A DNA stretch of 64,000 nt from Pseudonocardiaceae bacterium YIM PH 21723 (GTDB lineage Bacteria > Actinomycetota > Actinomycetes > Mycobacteriales > Pseudonocardiaceae). Shown here piece by piece: positions 8,161 to 16,439 of this stretch. Each line of letters starts with the position of its first letter. The stretch's first letter is position 1. The translations under genes were made by a program, and so were the position numbers. The notes below the pieces were generated by a model. It worked only from the letters and a program-made list of their open reading frames with translations. It ran no database searches and was not told where the DNA came from. Location: the NCBI GenBank assembly GCA_003600225.1, contig QZFT01000032.1, forward strand, positions 31,273 to 95,272. The letters are read 5' to 3'.

Positions 8161-8190
8161 CATGCACTTGCGTATGTAGCTATCCGGGGA

Positions 8191-8934
8191 CTACGCGACG
8201 CGGCGACGCACCACGTAGGCCGCGCCGCCACCGGCGAGCAGCAGGCCGAGGGCGACGGCGGGAACGCCGTAACCGAAGCCGTCCTCCTCGTGCTGACCAG
8301 CGGTGCCCGGCATCGGGTAGCCGGCCAGCAGCTTCTTGTTCGCGTAGTCGCTGCCGGGCAGCTTGTCCGCGTACAGGCCCTGCACCCGGTCCTGGTACTT
8401 CGCCACGCTGATCTGCGTGCCGACGGCCTCACGGGCGGAGTCGTTCAGCGGGGTGATGGTGTCACCGGTGACCCGGTACCAGGCGTTGATCTGCGGCTCG
8501 GTGAACACGTTGCCGCCCTGGGCGGTGAACGTGACGTCCTGGGCGTCGGTGCTGAGGTTCTGCACCTTCCAGGCGCCGTTCTGCTCGGCCAGCCACACGG
8601 AAGCCTGCTGTCCGGTGCCCGACTCGGCCTTCACCGCGTGCCGGGACACGGTCGAGGGCGCCGCGCCCTTGGCACCCTTGACGAACTCCGGGTTCAGCGT
8701 GTTGATGGTCAGCACCTCGCCGGTCAGCGAGGGGTGCTTGCTGTTCGCCGTGACGCCGCGAGCACCGGAGTGCTGCTCGGCGCGGGCGAAGAAGCCGGCC
8801 AGCTGACCGCTGTCCACCGCCTGCGCGGCGGCGTCCCGGGCACCGGTCGGTTCGGCGGCGCTGGCGAAGCCGGCACCGGTCATCATGAGCAGGCCGGCAC
8901 CGAGGGCGGCCATGGTGATTCTCTTGATCATCAT
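8191..8934 (-). CDS. Cassette C partner: exported, C-terminally anchored protein
   Basis: The 247-aa paralogue has an MMIKRITMAALGAGLLMMTG signal region cleaved near ASAAEP. Family motifs are QLAGFFARAEQHSG, TINTLNPEFVKG, AESGTGQQASVWLAE, QINAWYRVTGDTITPLNDSAR and YQDRVQGLYADKLPGSDYA. An acidic spacer is followed by the C-terminal helix (VPAVALGLLLAGGGAAYVV) and RRRVA. The first ATG lies 14 bp after the cassette C protease stop with GAGGAA as ribosome site. Compared with the cassette A and B partners it has a slightly longer stalk before the membrane helix. Function unknown. Confidence 0.8.
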   Translation of the reverse strand: MMIKRITMAALGAGLLMMTGAGFASAAEPTGARDAAAQAVDSGQLAGFFARAEQHSGARGVTANSKHPSLTGEVLTINTLNPEFVKGAKGAAPSTVSRHAVKAESGTGQQASVWLAEQNGAWKVQNLSTDAQDVTFTAQGGNVFTEPQINAWYRVTGDTITPLNDSAREAVGTQISVAKYQDRVQGLYADKLPGSDYANKKLLAGYPMPGTAGQHEEDGFGYGVPAVALGLLLAGGGAAYVVRRRVA

Positions 8935-8948
8935 TGTCCGATTCCTCG

Positions 8949-9554
8949 TTATCCGACGTTGTAGAGCGCGTCGCCCCACTGGAATTCGCCATTGCTGACG
9001 TAGCTGTTGTAGTCCATCTCGTTGTACGTCGGGCTCTGCGGCCACGGGTCGCCGTAGGCCATGGTCTGGCCGTTGTAGCCGTAGATGACCTGAGCGTGGC
9101 CGCCACCGGCGGTCCAGTAGATGCCGGTCTCGATCGGCTTGCCCGCGTCGATGTTGGACTTCACGGTGGCGAACGGGATCGAGCTACCGGACACGGAGCC
9201 CGCGCCGAGGCCGATCGCCTGGAAACCACGCTGCACGGTCTGCAGGGTGTCCGGCTGGTTCGGGCACGCGGTGCCCGCGGGGTAGCCGTGCGCCTTGTTG
9301 CAGAACTCGTTCTGCGAGACGCCCGCGCCCTTACCGCGGAACTGGGCGATGGACAGGCCGCTGGCCGCCCAGCACCACTGGTTCTGCACCTGCTTGAGCT
9401 GGGTGAACTGCAGGTTGCCGCTCACCGCGGTGCCGGCGACCGGCGTGATGTCCGCGGTGGGCAGCACGGTGAGGCCGGCCGCTGCGGTCAGGCCGAGGCC
9501 CGCCAGCAGCAGGCCCAGCCGGCGGCGCTTGCCTCCGGAGGTGGATGGGGTCAT
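8949..9554 (-). CDS. Cassette C: secreted papain-like cysteine protease
   Basis: The 201-aa protein has a basic N-region (SGGKRRR) and a hydrophobic export segment (residues 13-32). The papain-like domain has QWCWAASGLSIA (Cys61), GGGHAQVIYGY (His153) and AYGDPWP (Asp169). The cysteine pair is at 85 and 97. It is the most diverged copy around residues 72-110 (QFRGKGAGVSQNEFCNKAHG, then YPAGTACPNQP). The ATG at 9554 has AAGGAG 9 nt upstream. Its leader shares sequence with the cassette D leader. Confidence 0.85.
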   Translation of the reverse strand: MTPSTSGGKRRRLGLLLAGLGLTAAAGLTVLPTADITPVAGTAVSGNLQFTQLKQVQNQWCWAASGLSIAQFRGKGAGVSQNEFCNKAHGYPAGTACPNQPDTLQTVQRGFQAIGLGAGSVSGSSIPFATVKSNIDAGKPIETGIYWTAGGGHAQVIYGYNGQTMAYGDPWPQSPTYNEMDYNSYVSNGEFQWGDALYNVG

Positions 9555-9633
9555 TGCAGGGGACTCCTTATGTGCGACTGCAGGGGTGTGCACATGAGGT
9601 CCGGCCGCGGGTGCAGGGCGAAGGCGGCCGGAC
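9555..9633 (-). promoter_or_regulatory. Structured leader of cassette C
   Basis: On the transcribed strand a perfect 10-bp hairpin (9599-9633) has CCCTGCAC in its loop. It is followed by ATGTGC...GCACAT with ACACCCCTGC between the arms, then AAGGAG and CCCCTGCA before the ATG. The ATGTGC/GCACAT hairpin and the CCCCTGC boxes are shared with the cassette D leader. 9634-9815 holds a short hairpin (CACGG/CCGTG, 9641-9655) and nothing else recognisable. Confidence 0.45.
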
Positions 9634-9815
9634 GGCGGAACACGGCTGCACCGTGACCGCTGTGATTAGCAAAACATTCAACCGGTGTTTCAGAAACCCG
9701 GGAAAAAGATCAGCCGGCCCGGTACGGGTAATAGCATCGCCGACATCCGTAAGGGCAATACAAAAAGGCCACCAGACGACATCCGGCGGCTTAATATAAC
9801 TTGATTATTCCGGTA

Positions 9816-10523
9816 TCACCAGATGCGCCTGCGGAATCGGTAGGCGACGAATCCGCCGACGATGGCCGGTAGCGCGATCAGCAGGGCCATCCGGCTGTCC
9901 GACTCGTCCTCCTGCGCCCGCACTCCTGCGTCGGAGCCGCCCTGCGCGCCGTCCGCGTACAGCCGATGCACCCGCTCCTGGTAGGCCTGCACGGTGAAAT
10001 AGGGTCCGGCGACGATGCGGGCCGCGTCGTTGAGCGGGAGGACCCGGTTCCCGGACAACCGGTACCAGGCGCCGATCTGCGGCTCGTCGAACACCGCGCC
10101 GCCCGCCGCGGTCACGGTGAGGTCGGTCAGATCGCCGGTGATGTGCTGCACGGTCCAGCCGTCGCCTGCCCGGCCCAGCCACACCGAGGCGTGCTGCCCG
10201 TTCGCCGAATCCGCCTGGATGGACAGGTGCGCGAACACCGCGGGTGCCGCCCCCGGCACACCGGCGACGAACTGCGGGTTCAGCGTCATGACCTCGTGTG
10301 GCTCGCCGACCAGCTTCGGCGCCTCCGCCGGGCCCTCGACGGCCATGCCGCGCTGCCGGTCCAGCCGCGCGAAGTAGTCCGCCAGATCGCTCTTCTCGGC
10401 GGCGGCCGCCACGGACTTGGCGGCGCTCAACTCCTGCGGAGTGATGGCCGCGGCGGTACCGCCGGCCGCGAGCAGCAGCAGGCCGGCGCTGATGCCGATC
10501 ACCGAGTAACGCAGAGGCGCCAC
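9816..10523 (-). CDS. Orphan partner: exported anchored protein without a protease
   Basis: The 235-aa paralogue of the cassette partners lies between cassettes C and D. Motifs are LADYFARLDRQRG, TLNPQFVAG, ADSANGQHASVWLGR, QIGAWYRLSGNRVLPLNDAAR and YQERVHRLYADG, then the C-terminal helix (MALLIALPAIVGGFVAYRF) and RRRIW. It lacks the LPGSEYA segment. GTG at 10523 is chosen because it aligns with the ATG of the other partners and follows GAGG and GGAGG; GTG at 10538 in the same frame is the alternative. No protease gene precedes it, but the 19 bp upstream resemble a protease 3' end (see 10535-10553). Confidence 0.75.
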   Translation of the reverse strand: MAPLRYSVIGISAGLLLLAAGGTAAAITPQELSAAKSVAAAAEKSDLADYFARLDRQRGMAVEGPAEAPKLVGEPHEVMTLNPQFVAGVPGAAPAVFAHLSIQADSANGQHASVWLGRAGDGWTVQHITGDLTDLTVTAAGGAVFDEPQIGAWYRLSGNRVLPLNDAARIVAGPYFTVQAYQERVHRLYADGAQGGSDAGVRAQEDESDSRMALLIALPAIVGGFVAYRFRRRIW

Positions 10524-10534
10524 CGGCCTCCACC

Positions 10535-10553
10535 TCACATTTCTGTCGTGCAG
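10535..10553 (-). pseudogene. Possible 3' remnant of a lost cassette protease
   Basis: The minus-strand sequence AGAAATGTGAGGTGGAG, which runs into the orphan partner gene, matches AGGAATGTGAGGCGGAG at the cassette D protease/partner junction, including the terminal ATG-TGA codons. The few bases before it also align loosely. This fits deletion of the protease from a former fifth cassette. The match is short, so it is suggestive only. Confidence 0.35.
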
Positions 10554-10654
10554 GGTCGACGTAACAGAGGAACGCTAAAGCCCCGGTCAGCGGGTTGCCA
10601 CCGGAATCCGATTCCCCTACCGCCCAGCGGGAAGATCACCGTAACCGAAAGGGA

Positions 10655-10681
10655 CCGTCGCGCGTGCGGCACGCGCGACGG
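10655..10681 (-). terminator. Terminator after cassette D
   Basis: CCGTCGCGCGTGC and its exact complement are separated by one base, giving a perfect 27-bp palindrome 16 bp past the stop of the cassette D partner. It separates cassette D from the orphan partner gene. Confidence 0.8.
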
Positions 10682-10697
10682 CCTGGAGAAGCAGAGA

Positions 10698-11441
10698 CTA
10701 ACGGACCAGCCGGTGTCGCAACCGGTAGCCGGCGAGTCCGCCACCGAGCAGCAGCATCGCGATCGCCAGTGCGGCGGTGCTGTCACCCTTGCCCTGTTCG
10801 ACGGCGGCCGGCGCCGGGCCGGGGTAGCCGCCCAGTGCGCCGCTCTTCGCGTACTCGGATCCGGGCAGCTTGTCACCGTACAGCCGGTGCACCCGCTCCT
10901 GGTACGCGCCGACGGTCATCTCGGAGCCGATGGCGCCGCGGGCGGCGTCGTTGAGCGCGACGATCCGCTCGCCGTCGAGGCGGTACCAGGCGCCGATCTG
11001 CGGCTCGTTGAACGCACCCGCACCTTGAGCAGTGAAGGTGACGTCCTCGATGGCGTTGCTGATGTTCTGGATCGCCCAGCCGTCGCCGGCCTGCGCGAGC
11101 CACACGGACGCGTGCTGACCCGACGCCGAGTCCGCCCGCACCGCGAGGTGGGAGAACACCCCGGGCTGCGCGCCCGCTGTGCCCTTCACGAACTCCGGGT
11201 TCAGCGTGTGGATCCGCTGCACGTCGCCGACCAGCTGCGGAGCCTTGGCCGCGGCCCGCTGGCCACGCAGGCCCTGGTGCTCGTCCATCCGCACGAAGAA
11301 GCCGGCCAGGTCGCCGTTGGTCGTCGCGGTCGCCGCCGCGTCGCGGGCCCCGTCTTCTGGGCTGGCCGAGGCGTAGCCGGCGCCGACGCCGAGCAGGAAC
11401 ACGGCACCGATGACGGCCGTGGTGAGACGCTTGATCATCAT
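10698..11441 (-). CDS. Cassette D partner: exported, C-terminally anchored protein
   Basis: The 247-aa product starts MMIKRLTTAVIGAVFLLGVG, with signal cleavage near ASASPE. Motifs are DLAGFFVRMDEHQG, IHTLNPEFVKG, ADSASGQHASVWLAQ, QIGAWYRLDGERIVALNDAAR and YQERVHRLYGDKLPGSEYA. A Pro/Ala-rich stalk leads to the C-terminal helix (LAIAMLLLGGGLAGYRL) and RHRLVR. The ATG ATG pair follows GGCGGAG and begins 11 bp after the protease stop. The reading frame stays open far upstream through the protease region, but that extension has no export signal and is the protease gene in another frame. Function unknown. Confidence 0.8.
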   Translation of the reverse strand: MMIKRLTTAVIGAVFLLGVGAGYASASPEDGARDAAATATTNGDLAGFFVRMDEHQGLRGQRAAAKAPQLVGDVQRIHTLNPEFVKGTAGAQPGVFSHLAVRADSASGQHASVWLAQAGDGWAIQNISNAIEDVTFTAQGAGAFNEPQIGAWYRLDGERIVALNDAARGAIGSEMTVGAYQERVHRLYGDKLPGSEYAKSGALGGYPGPAPAAVEQGKGDSTAALAIAMLLLGGGLAGYRLRHRLVR

Positions 11442-11452
11442 GGTTCTCCGCC

Positions 11453-12037
11453 TCACATTCCTGCTCGGTACAACGAGTCCGACCAGCGGAACTGGCCGTT
11501 GCTGACATAGCTGCTGTGCGCCATCTCGCTGTAGGTGGCGCTGGACGGCCAGGGGTCGCCGTACGAGATGCGCTGGCTGGTGGAGTCGTAGCCGTAGATG
11601 ACCTGCGCGTGCCCGCCGCCGGCGGTCCACTGAATGCCGGTCTCGATCGGCCGGTTGCCGTCGATCTCCGCCTTCACGGTGGCGAACGGCAGGGCCTGGC
11701 CCATGGCGCCGCCGCCCAGGCCGAGCTGGCGGTGCCCGTTCTGCACCCACTGCAGGTAGCCGGGCTGGTTCGGGCACTGACCGCCGGCCGCGAGGTTGCG
11801 GGACATGTTGCAGAACTGGTTCTGCGTGGTGCTGCCGCCCTTGCCCAGGTAGCGGGCGATGGCCAGGCCGCTGGCTGCCCAGCACCACTGGTCCTTGTCC
11901 TGCTTGAGCTGGCTGAACTGGAGGGCTTTGCCGGCCTGGACTGCTTCTTCGGCGGCGTTGGCGGTGCTGAGGGGGAGTAGGGCGAGTGTGAGGCCGACGG
12001 CGAGCGCGCCGATTCGGCGCATGCGGGTATGCGTCAT
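11453..12037 (-). CDS. Cassette D: secreted papain-like cysteine protease
   Basis: The 194-aa protein is the first gene in the direction of transcription of the array. A clean signal peptide (MTHTRMRRIGALAVGL, cleavage near TANAAE) precedes the papain-like domain: QWCWAASGLAIA (Cys52), GGGHAQVIYGY (His143), SYGDPWP (Asp161). The cysteine pair is at 76 and 88. The ATG has AAGGAG 8 nt upstream. As in cassette B, the protein ends GM and its ATG-TGA flows into the partner's ribosome site. The leader has mutually exclusive hairpins (12041-12134). Confidence 0.85.
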   Translation of the reverse strand: MTHTRMRRIGALAVGLTLALLPLSTANAAEEAVQAGKALQFSQLKQDKDQWCWAASGLAIARYLGKGGSTTQNQFCNMSRNLAAGGQCPNQPGYLQWVQNGHRQLGLGGGAMGQALPFATVKAEIDGNRPIETGIQWTAGGGHAQVIYGYDSTSQRISYGDPWPSSATYSEMAHSSYVSNGQFRWSDSLYRAGM

Positions 12038-12040
12038 GGC

Positions 12041-12134
12041 AGGGACTCCTTGATGTGCGCGTTCGCAGGGGTGCACATGGCTGGAAGGCGTTGCCAGCCG
12101 GTAATGCCGCAGGGGTTATGGCTTTACCGGCTGG
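12041..12134 (-). promoter_or_regulatory. Cassette D leader with mutually exclusive hairpins
   Basis: On the transcribed strand CCAGCCGGTAA (12134-12124) pairs perfectly with TTACCGGCTGG (12104-12094) around a loop containing CCCCTGCGG. A second CCAGCC (12084-12079) can instead pair with the same GGCTGG. Then ATGTGC...GCACAT encloses ACCCCTGCGAAC, followed by AAGGAG. Two competing folds and a distal ribosome site are what a regulatory leader looks like. 12135-12304 shows no other gene or clear promoter. Confidence 0.45.
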
Positions 12135-12304
12135 TGAACTATGGGCTGACTGTACGTATGGTGAACATCGATGTCCGATGGGGAATTTTGCGGATCGGGG
12201 GGGTTCTTTCGGGGTTTTAGGTGACTGTGGGGCCCCAGTTTTACACCCATGTGGGTTATTGCATGGATTCGATATCAGCATTGTGTGCGAGTAATATCGA
12301 AGGC

Positions 12305-13432
12305 ATGAGCGAGAGCTACGAGTACACGGCGGACGGGTTTGAGGTGCTGGTCAAACGGCACCGCAAAGACGCTGCTGTGATGCGCTCGTACGCCGCCCGC
12401 ATGGCCGAGGAACGCGGTGACTACGAGTTCGTCGCGGATGTGATCGGCGAGGTGATGGGCATGTCTCCTCGTCGTGCGTCCAACTGGCTGGAGGTCGCTC
12501 AGGCGTTGGTTGGTCCGTTGCGGTCGACGTTCGAGGCTTTGCTGGCTGGGGAGATCTGTGAGGAGCGGATGCAGGTCATCTATTCGAAGACTCAGTGGTT
12601 GTCGGCGGACAAGGTTGCGGCGGTGGAGCAGGTCGCGTTGGACAACGCGTTGTGGTCCTCTCCTCGGGAACTCGCGGGGATCATGGATGAGGAGATCCTG
12701 CGGGTTGATCCGGATGGGTATGCGGATCGGAAGTCGCGGCGGATGCATCAACGGAAGTTGGAGCACCGCACAGGATCCGACGGCGTCTCCACGCTGGCGA
12801 TCACTGGTGATGAAGCGACCAATCACGCGATCACCCAGCATGTCGGCGCACTCGCGAAGAAACTCCGGCGCGAGGGCGATGAGCGGGAGGTGGATCAGCT
12901 GCGCTGCGACATCTCCCAGCAACTGCTGCTGGGCACCTTCGAGGGTGCTGGTGATGTGAAGGCGGAGATCATCATCCACCTCACCCCGGACATCCTCGCC
13001 GGATTCTCTGACGCACCAGCGCAGGTGGCGGGAATGGGACCGATCGCAGCCCAGGTCGCGAGGGATTATGCGGCGAAGGGTGATTGGTATCGGTTGGTCG
13101 AGGATCCGGTGACCGGTGTGGGGATCACGGCGGAGACCACGTCACGGTTCCCGACTCCGGGAATGCGCAGATTGCTGACTTCGACGCACAGAACGTGCTC
13201 GGCGCCGTTCTGCATGGCGGCGGCGGTGACCTGCGATATCGACCATTGCCGGCGCCATGGGGATGGCGGCAGAACCTGCATCTGCAATCTCTTGCCGCTG
13301 TGCCGACATCATCATCGCCTCAAAGACGAGGGCAACTGGAGCTACATCAAGAATCCGGATGGTTCCGTGCGGTGGAGGACGGATGAGGGTCGGGTTTTGA
13401 CGAAACCGCTGAGGCCCCACAAACGCAATTGA
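12305..13432 (+). CDS. 13E12/DUF222-type HNH endonuclease domain protein
   Basis: The 375-aa product belongs to the actinobacterial 13E12 repeat family: a long helical DUF222-like N-terminal region, then a C-terminal HNH nuclease module. The HNH part reads CSAPFCMAAAVTCDIDHCRRH, then CICNLLPLCRHHHRLKDEGNW, with paired cysteines for zinc and the D-H and HHH catalytic elements. Such genes occur in many copies in actinobacterial genomes. Biochemical function is poorly established. ATG 12305 is preceded closely by GAAGG; ATG 12263 is an alternative. A second, more distant member lies at 55026. Several clusters of codons ending in T and G look less GC-biased than neighbouring genes, which may indicate transfer. 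Confidence 0.85.
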   Translation: MSESYEYTADGFEVLVKRHRKDAAVMRSYAARMAEERGDYEFVADVIGEVMGMSPRRASNWLEVAQALVGPLRSTFEALLAGEICEERMQVIYSKTQWLSADKVAAVEQVALDNALWSSPRELAGIMDEEILRVDPDGYADRKSRRMHQRKLEHRTGSDGVSTLAITGDEATNHAITQHVGALAKKLRREGDEREVDQLRCDISQQLLLGTFEGAGDVKAEIIIHLTPDILAGFSDAPAQVAGMGPIAAQVARDYAAKGDWYRLVEDPVTGVGITAETTSRFPTPGMRRLLTSTHRTCSAPFCMAAAVTCDIDHCRRHGDGGRTCICNLLPLCRHHHRLKDEGNWSYIKNPDGSVRWRTDEGRVLTKPLRPHKRN

Positions 13433-13566
13433 ACCCCGATCCCAAGCCGAAGTGGGGCCGTACCCAACCCCGGTGTGTCCCCACCTACGACAAGGACACC
13501 CACTGTGTTCTCCCCACATTCCGGTGGCAGCAGAGAGTGGGGCGCAAGGCCACAAGGAGGTGCTGG

Positions 13567-13621
13567 GCCGGGGCTGTCAACCACAACGGGAAGTACCCCG
13601 CTGGGTTTTGACAGCCCCGGC
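13567..13621. terminator. Hairpin between the HNH and S15 peptidase genes
   Basis: GCCGGGGCTGTCAA and its exact complement TTGACAGCCCCGGC (14 bp) flank a 27-nt loop that can itself form CGGG/CCCG. It separates two convergent genes and probably terminates both. Confidence 0.7.
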
Positions 13622-13651
13622 ACAGCGCCTCACGATCACAAACCGCCCCAC

Positions 13652-15571
13652 CTAGAAGCCGAGAGCAGCCTTCCCACCCACCACGGGCAACTCCACATAC
13701 GAGTCGCCCAAGTGCACCGTCATGGTGGCGTGAGTGGCGTCCCAGTTGACCTGAGACCGCTCACTACCGGCCAGCACGATGCCGATCCGGTGACCGGGCT
13801 TGAAGACGTAGTCGTCGGCCTCCAGCTCGATACCGAACTCCTCGACCTTGCCCGGGGTCAGCGCGACCTGCTTGCGCAGGCCGAATCGGTGCTGAGCGTC
13901 CAGCCAGCCACGGGTGACGATCTCGTACGGCGCGGTGTGCAGGTTGTACTCCCGCTTGTTGAAGCAGCCGGCCGCGTCACCGAGCACCGCCTTGTCCGGG
14001 CAGATCTGCTGCACCGGGTCGACGACGTGCACGCCTTCGCCCTTGCTGTAGTCGACCCGGGTGTCCGTGCCGTAGTCCACCAGGAAGGCCACCAGGTTGG
14101 TGTCCACCTTGTCGGCGGCACCCTTGATGGTCACCCGGCCGGTGCCGGACAGCCGTACCTCCTGCTTGAGCTCGGGGGACACCCAGGCCACCCGGCCGGA
14201 CTTGGCGGTGCGCTCGTCACCGGCCAGCTGGTCGTCGGTGAGCTTCGGGTCATCGGTGTACCGGACCGTCGGCTCGTCACCTGTGCGGGAGGCGTTGAAC
14301 CACAGCGGGTTCTCCAGGCCGATGTCCACCGTGCGCGCCGCCGGGTCGGGCCAGGCGACGTAGTTCTTCCAGACACCGGCGGACTGCTCGACGGAGACCT
14401 TCGGCTCGCGGTCGATGCCGGTGTTCAGGCCGAGCAGCTCCTGGTCGAACCAGCGGTGCAGCTCGTCCACCCAGCCCTCGTTGCGCACCGACTTCGGGTC
14501 GAGGTGCCCACCCTGGTGCAGCCACAGCTTGCGCTTGACGTTGTTCTTGCCGAGCTCGGCCCACCAGTCCGCGTACTGCTTGGACTTGACGTTCCAGTCG
14601 TTCAGGCCGTGCACCATGAACACCGAGGCGCGGACGTTGTCCGCGTCGTTCCGGTAGTTCCGCTCGTCCCAGAAGGCGTTGTAGTCGCCGGTCGCCCGGG
14701 ACTGACCGTCCACCAGCTGCTTGACGACCTGAGCGCACTTGTCCTTGTTCGTGCCGGTGAGCACCGCGCGGGCCAGCCAGTCGGCGTCGTCGAAGAACTC
14801 GCCGGTGGAGATGATCGAACCGCCGGCCCGGTAGTGGTCGTACCAGCTGGAGATGGCGCCGATCGGCACGATGGTCTTCAGCCCCTGCACACCGGTCGCC
14901 GCCACCCCGTTGGGCAGGGTGCCGTCGTACGAGACGCCGATCATGCCCACCTTGCCGGTGGTCCAGTCCGCCTTCACGGGCTTGCCGTCGGCGGTGAACG
15001 CCTTCGCCCGGCCGTTCAGCCAGTCGATGACCGACTTCACCGACTCCACGTCGGAGCGGCCACCGGTCACCGGGCAGCCCTCGGAACCGCGGCTACCGGC
15101 CATGTCCACGGTCATGAAGCCGTAGCCACGCGGCACGAAGTAGTTGTCGTAGTAGAAGTTCGGCGCGGCGGGAACCCCGGGGATCCGGGCCGCGGCCCGC
15201 GCGCCGCTGCGCTCCAGCTGCGCGTCCCGGCTGGTGTTCGGGTCAGCGTCGCCGGTCGGCGGCGGGTCGTACAGCGGCGGCGACAGCAACCCGCCGAAGT
15301 ACGGGCTGGCGTGCATGATGACCGACACCTTGAGACCCTGCTGGGTCTCCTTCGGCCTGCTCAGGTTGACCGCGACCCGGTCCTTCTTACCGTCCCCGTC
15401 GCTGTCCAGCGACGACTCGACGAAGACCTTCTCCTTGATCGCATCGGCGAAGGAGAAGACGGGCTGGGAAACACCGTCCTTCACCGAGATCTGCGGTGCG
15501 GCGATCGCGGCACCCGGTAACACTGTTGTCAGCAGCGCGGCTGCCAACACCCCCGTAAAGACCTTGCGCAT
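13652..15571 (-). CDS. Secreted Xaa-Pro dipeptidyl-peptidase, S15 family
   Basis: The 639-aa exported serine peptidase begins with a signal peptide ([20 protein letters not shown], cleaved near AIAAPQ). An alpha/beta-hydrolase domain has the nucleophile in [14 protein letters not shown] (Ser near 213), the acid in HGLNDWNVK (near 324) and the His in [10 protein letters not shown] (near 355). A C-terminal jelly-roll domain typical of the X-Pro peptidase/CocE group follows. It removes N-terminal X-Pro dipeptides outside the cell. The ATG is preceded by GAGAGGG. It is transcribed divergently from rpe and may act with the POT peptide transporters, which is inference. Confidence 0.9.
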   Translation of the reverse strand: MRKVFTGVLAAALLTTVLPGAAIAAPQISVKDGVSQPVFSFADAIKEKVFVESSLDSDGDGKKDRVAVNLSRPKETQQGLKVSVIMHASPYFGGLLSPPLYDPPPTGDADPNTSRDAQLERSGARAAARIPGVPAAPNFYYDNYFVPRGYGFMTVDMAGSRGSEGCPVTGGRSDVESVKSVIDWLNGRAKAFTADGKPVKADWTTGKVGMIGVSYDGTLPNGVAATGVQGLKTIVPIGAISSWYDHYRAGGSIISTGEFFDDADWLARAVLTGTNKDKCAQVVKQLVDGQSRATGDYNAFWDERNYRNDADNVRASVFMVHGLNDWNVKSKQYADWWAELGKNNVKRKLWLHQGGHLDPKSVRNEGWVDELHRWFDQELLGLNTGIDREPKVSVEQSAGVWKNYVAWPDPAARTVDIGLENPLWFNASRTGDEPTVRYTDDPKLTDDQLAGDERTAKSGRVAWVSPELKQEVRLSGTGRVTIKGAADKVDTNLVAFLVDYGTDTRVDYSKGEGVHVVDPVQQICPDKAVLGDAAGCFNKREYNLHTAPYEIVTRGWLDAQHRFGLRKQVALTPGKVEEFGIELEADDYVFKPGHRIGIVLAGSERSQVNWDATHATMTVHLGDSYVELPVVGGKAALGF

Positions 15572-15680
15572 GAAATCCCTCTCTGGCGGCAGGACACCAG
15601 CTGGCACCTTATGTGAACAAGGGGTGTCAGCAACACCACTGGTCAACCGGGTTATGCCAGTCGGAGCAGCCCCTACACTC

Positions 15681-16373
15681 ATGCGCGTGGCAGCACCTCT
15701 CATCGCACCCAGCATCCTGTCCGCCGATTTCGCGGCCCTCCGCGACGAGATGGCCAGGGCCCAGGGTGCCGACTGGTTTCACGTCGACGTCATGGACGCG
15801 CACTTCGTGCCGAACCTGACGCTGGGCCTGCCGGTGGTGCAGTCGCTGCTCAAGGCCACCGAGACCCCGATCGACTGCCACCTGATGATCGAGGACCCGG
15901 ACCGCTGGGCCATCGGCTACGCGGAGGCCGGCGCCTACAACGTGACCGTGCACGTGGAAGCCGCCACCGACCCGATCAAGATCGCCAAGGATCTGCGGGC
16001 CGCCGGGGCCAAGGCCGGGTTGTCGATCAAGCCGGGCACCCCGCTGGAGCCCTATGTTGAAACCCTGAAGCACTACGACACGCTGCTGGTCATGTCGGTG
16101 GAGCCCGGCTTCGGCGGGCAGTCGTTCATCGCCGACGTCCTGCCCAAGGTGCGCGAAGCGCGCAGACTGGTGGACACCGGACATCTCAACCTGGTGGTCG
16201 AGATCGACGGTGGCATCAACGACGACACCATCGAGCAGGCCGCCGAGGCGGGCGTGGACTGTTTCGTGGCCGGTTCCGCGGTGTACGGCGCGGCCGATCC
16301 GAGCCGGGCGGTACGGGCGCTACGGGACAAGGCGGCGTCGGCGCGCCGTCCGTCGGCCCACCACGGGAATTGA
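15681..16373 (+). CDS. rpe: Ribulose-phosphate 3-epimerase
   Basis: The 230-aa TIM-barrel enzyme of the pentose phosphate pathway interconverts ribulose-5-phosphate and xylulose-5-phosphate. Diagnostic motifs are [31 protein letters not shown] (metal-binding His and Asp), [18 protein letters not shown] and EIDGGIN, then a phosphate-binding GS. ATG at 15681 or GTG at 15687 are possible starts; a clear ribosome site is missing and the message may be leaderless. The ribD gene that often follows rpe in actinobacteria is absent here. Confidence 0.97.
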   Translation: MRVAAPLIAPSILSADFAALRDEMARAQGADWFHVDVMDAHFVPNLTLGLPVVQSLLKATETPIDCHLMIEDPDRWAIGYAEAGAYNVTVHVEAATDPIKIAKDLRAAGAKAGLSIKPGTPLEPYVETLKHYDTLLVMSVEPGFGGQSFIADVLPKVREARRLVDTGHLNLVVEIDGGINDDTIEQAAEAGVDCFVAGSAVYGAADPSRAVRALRDKAASARRPSAHHGN

Positions 16374-16439
16374 GACGATCACCCCGATGTTGGGCTAACT
16401 GACACAGCGCCAACAACGACCAGAGTAGGGAGAGGCCCA

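Noticed and set aside
7774..8190. c-di-AMP (ydaO) riboswitch before the protease genes, as seen for actinobacterial cell-wall hydrolases
   Set aside because: The conserved ydaO sequence blocks were not found in any of the four leaders.
10698..12281. 527-codon continuous frame that would fuse extra sequence to the cassette D partner
   Set aside because: The extension is the protease gene read out of frame; the internal ATG has a ribosome site and begins a signal peptide.
13475..15520. 681-codon open frame opposite the S15 peptidase
   Set aside because: The opposite strand carries a signal peptide and a complete catalytic triad; this frame is repetitive shadow sequence.
16374..16439. FMN riboswitch before ribE
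   Set aside because: The gap is only 66 bp and lacks the RFN sequence blocks.
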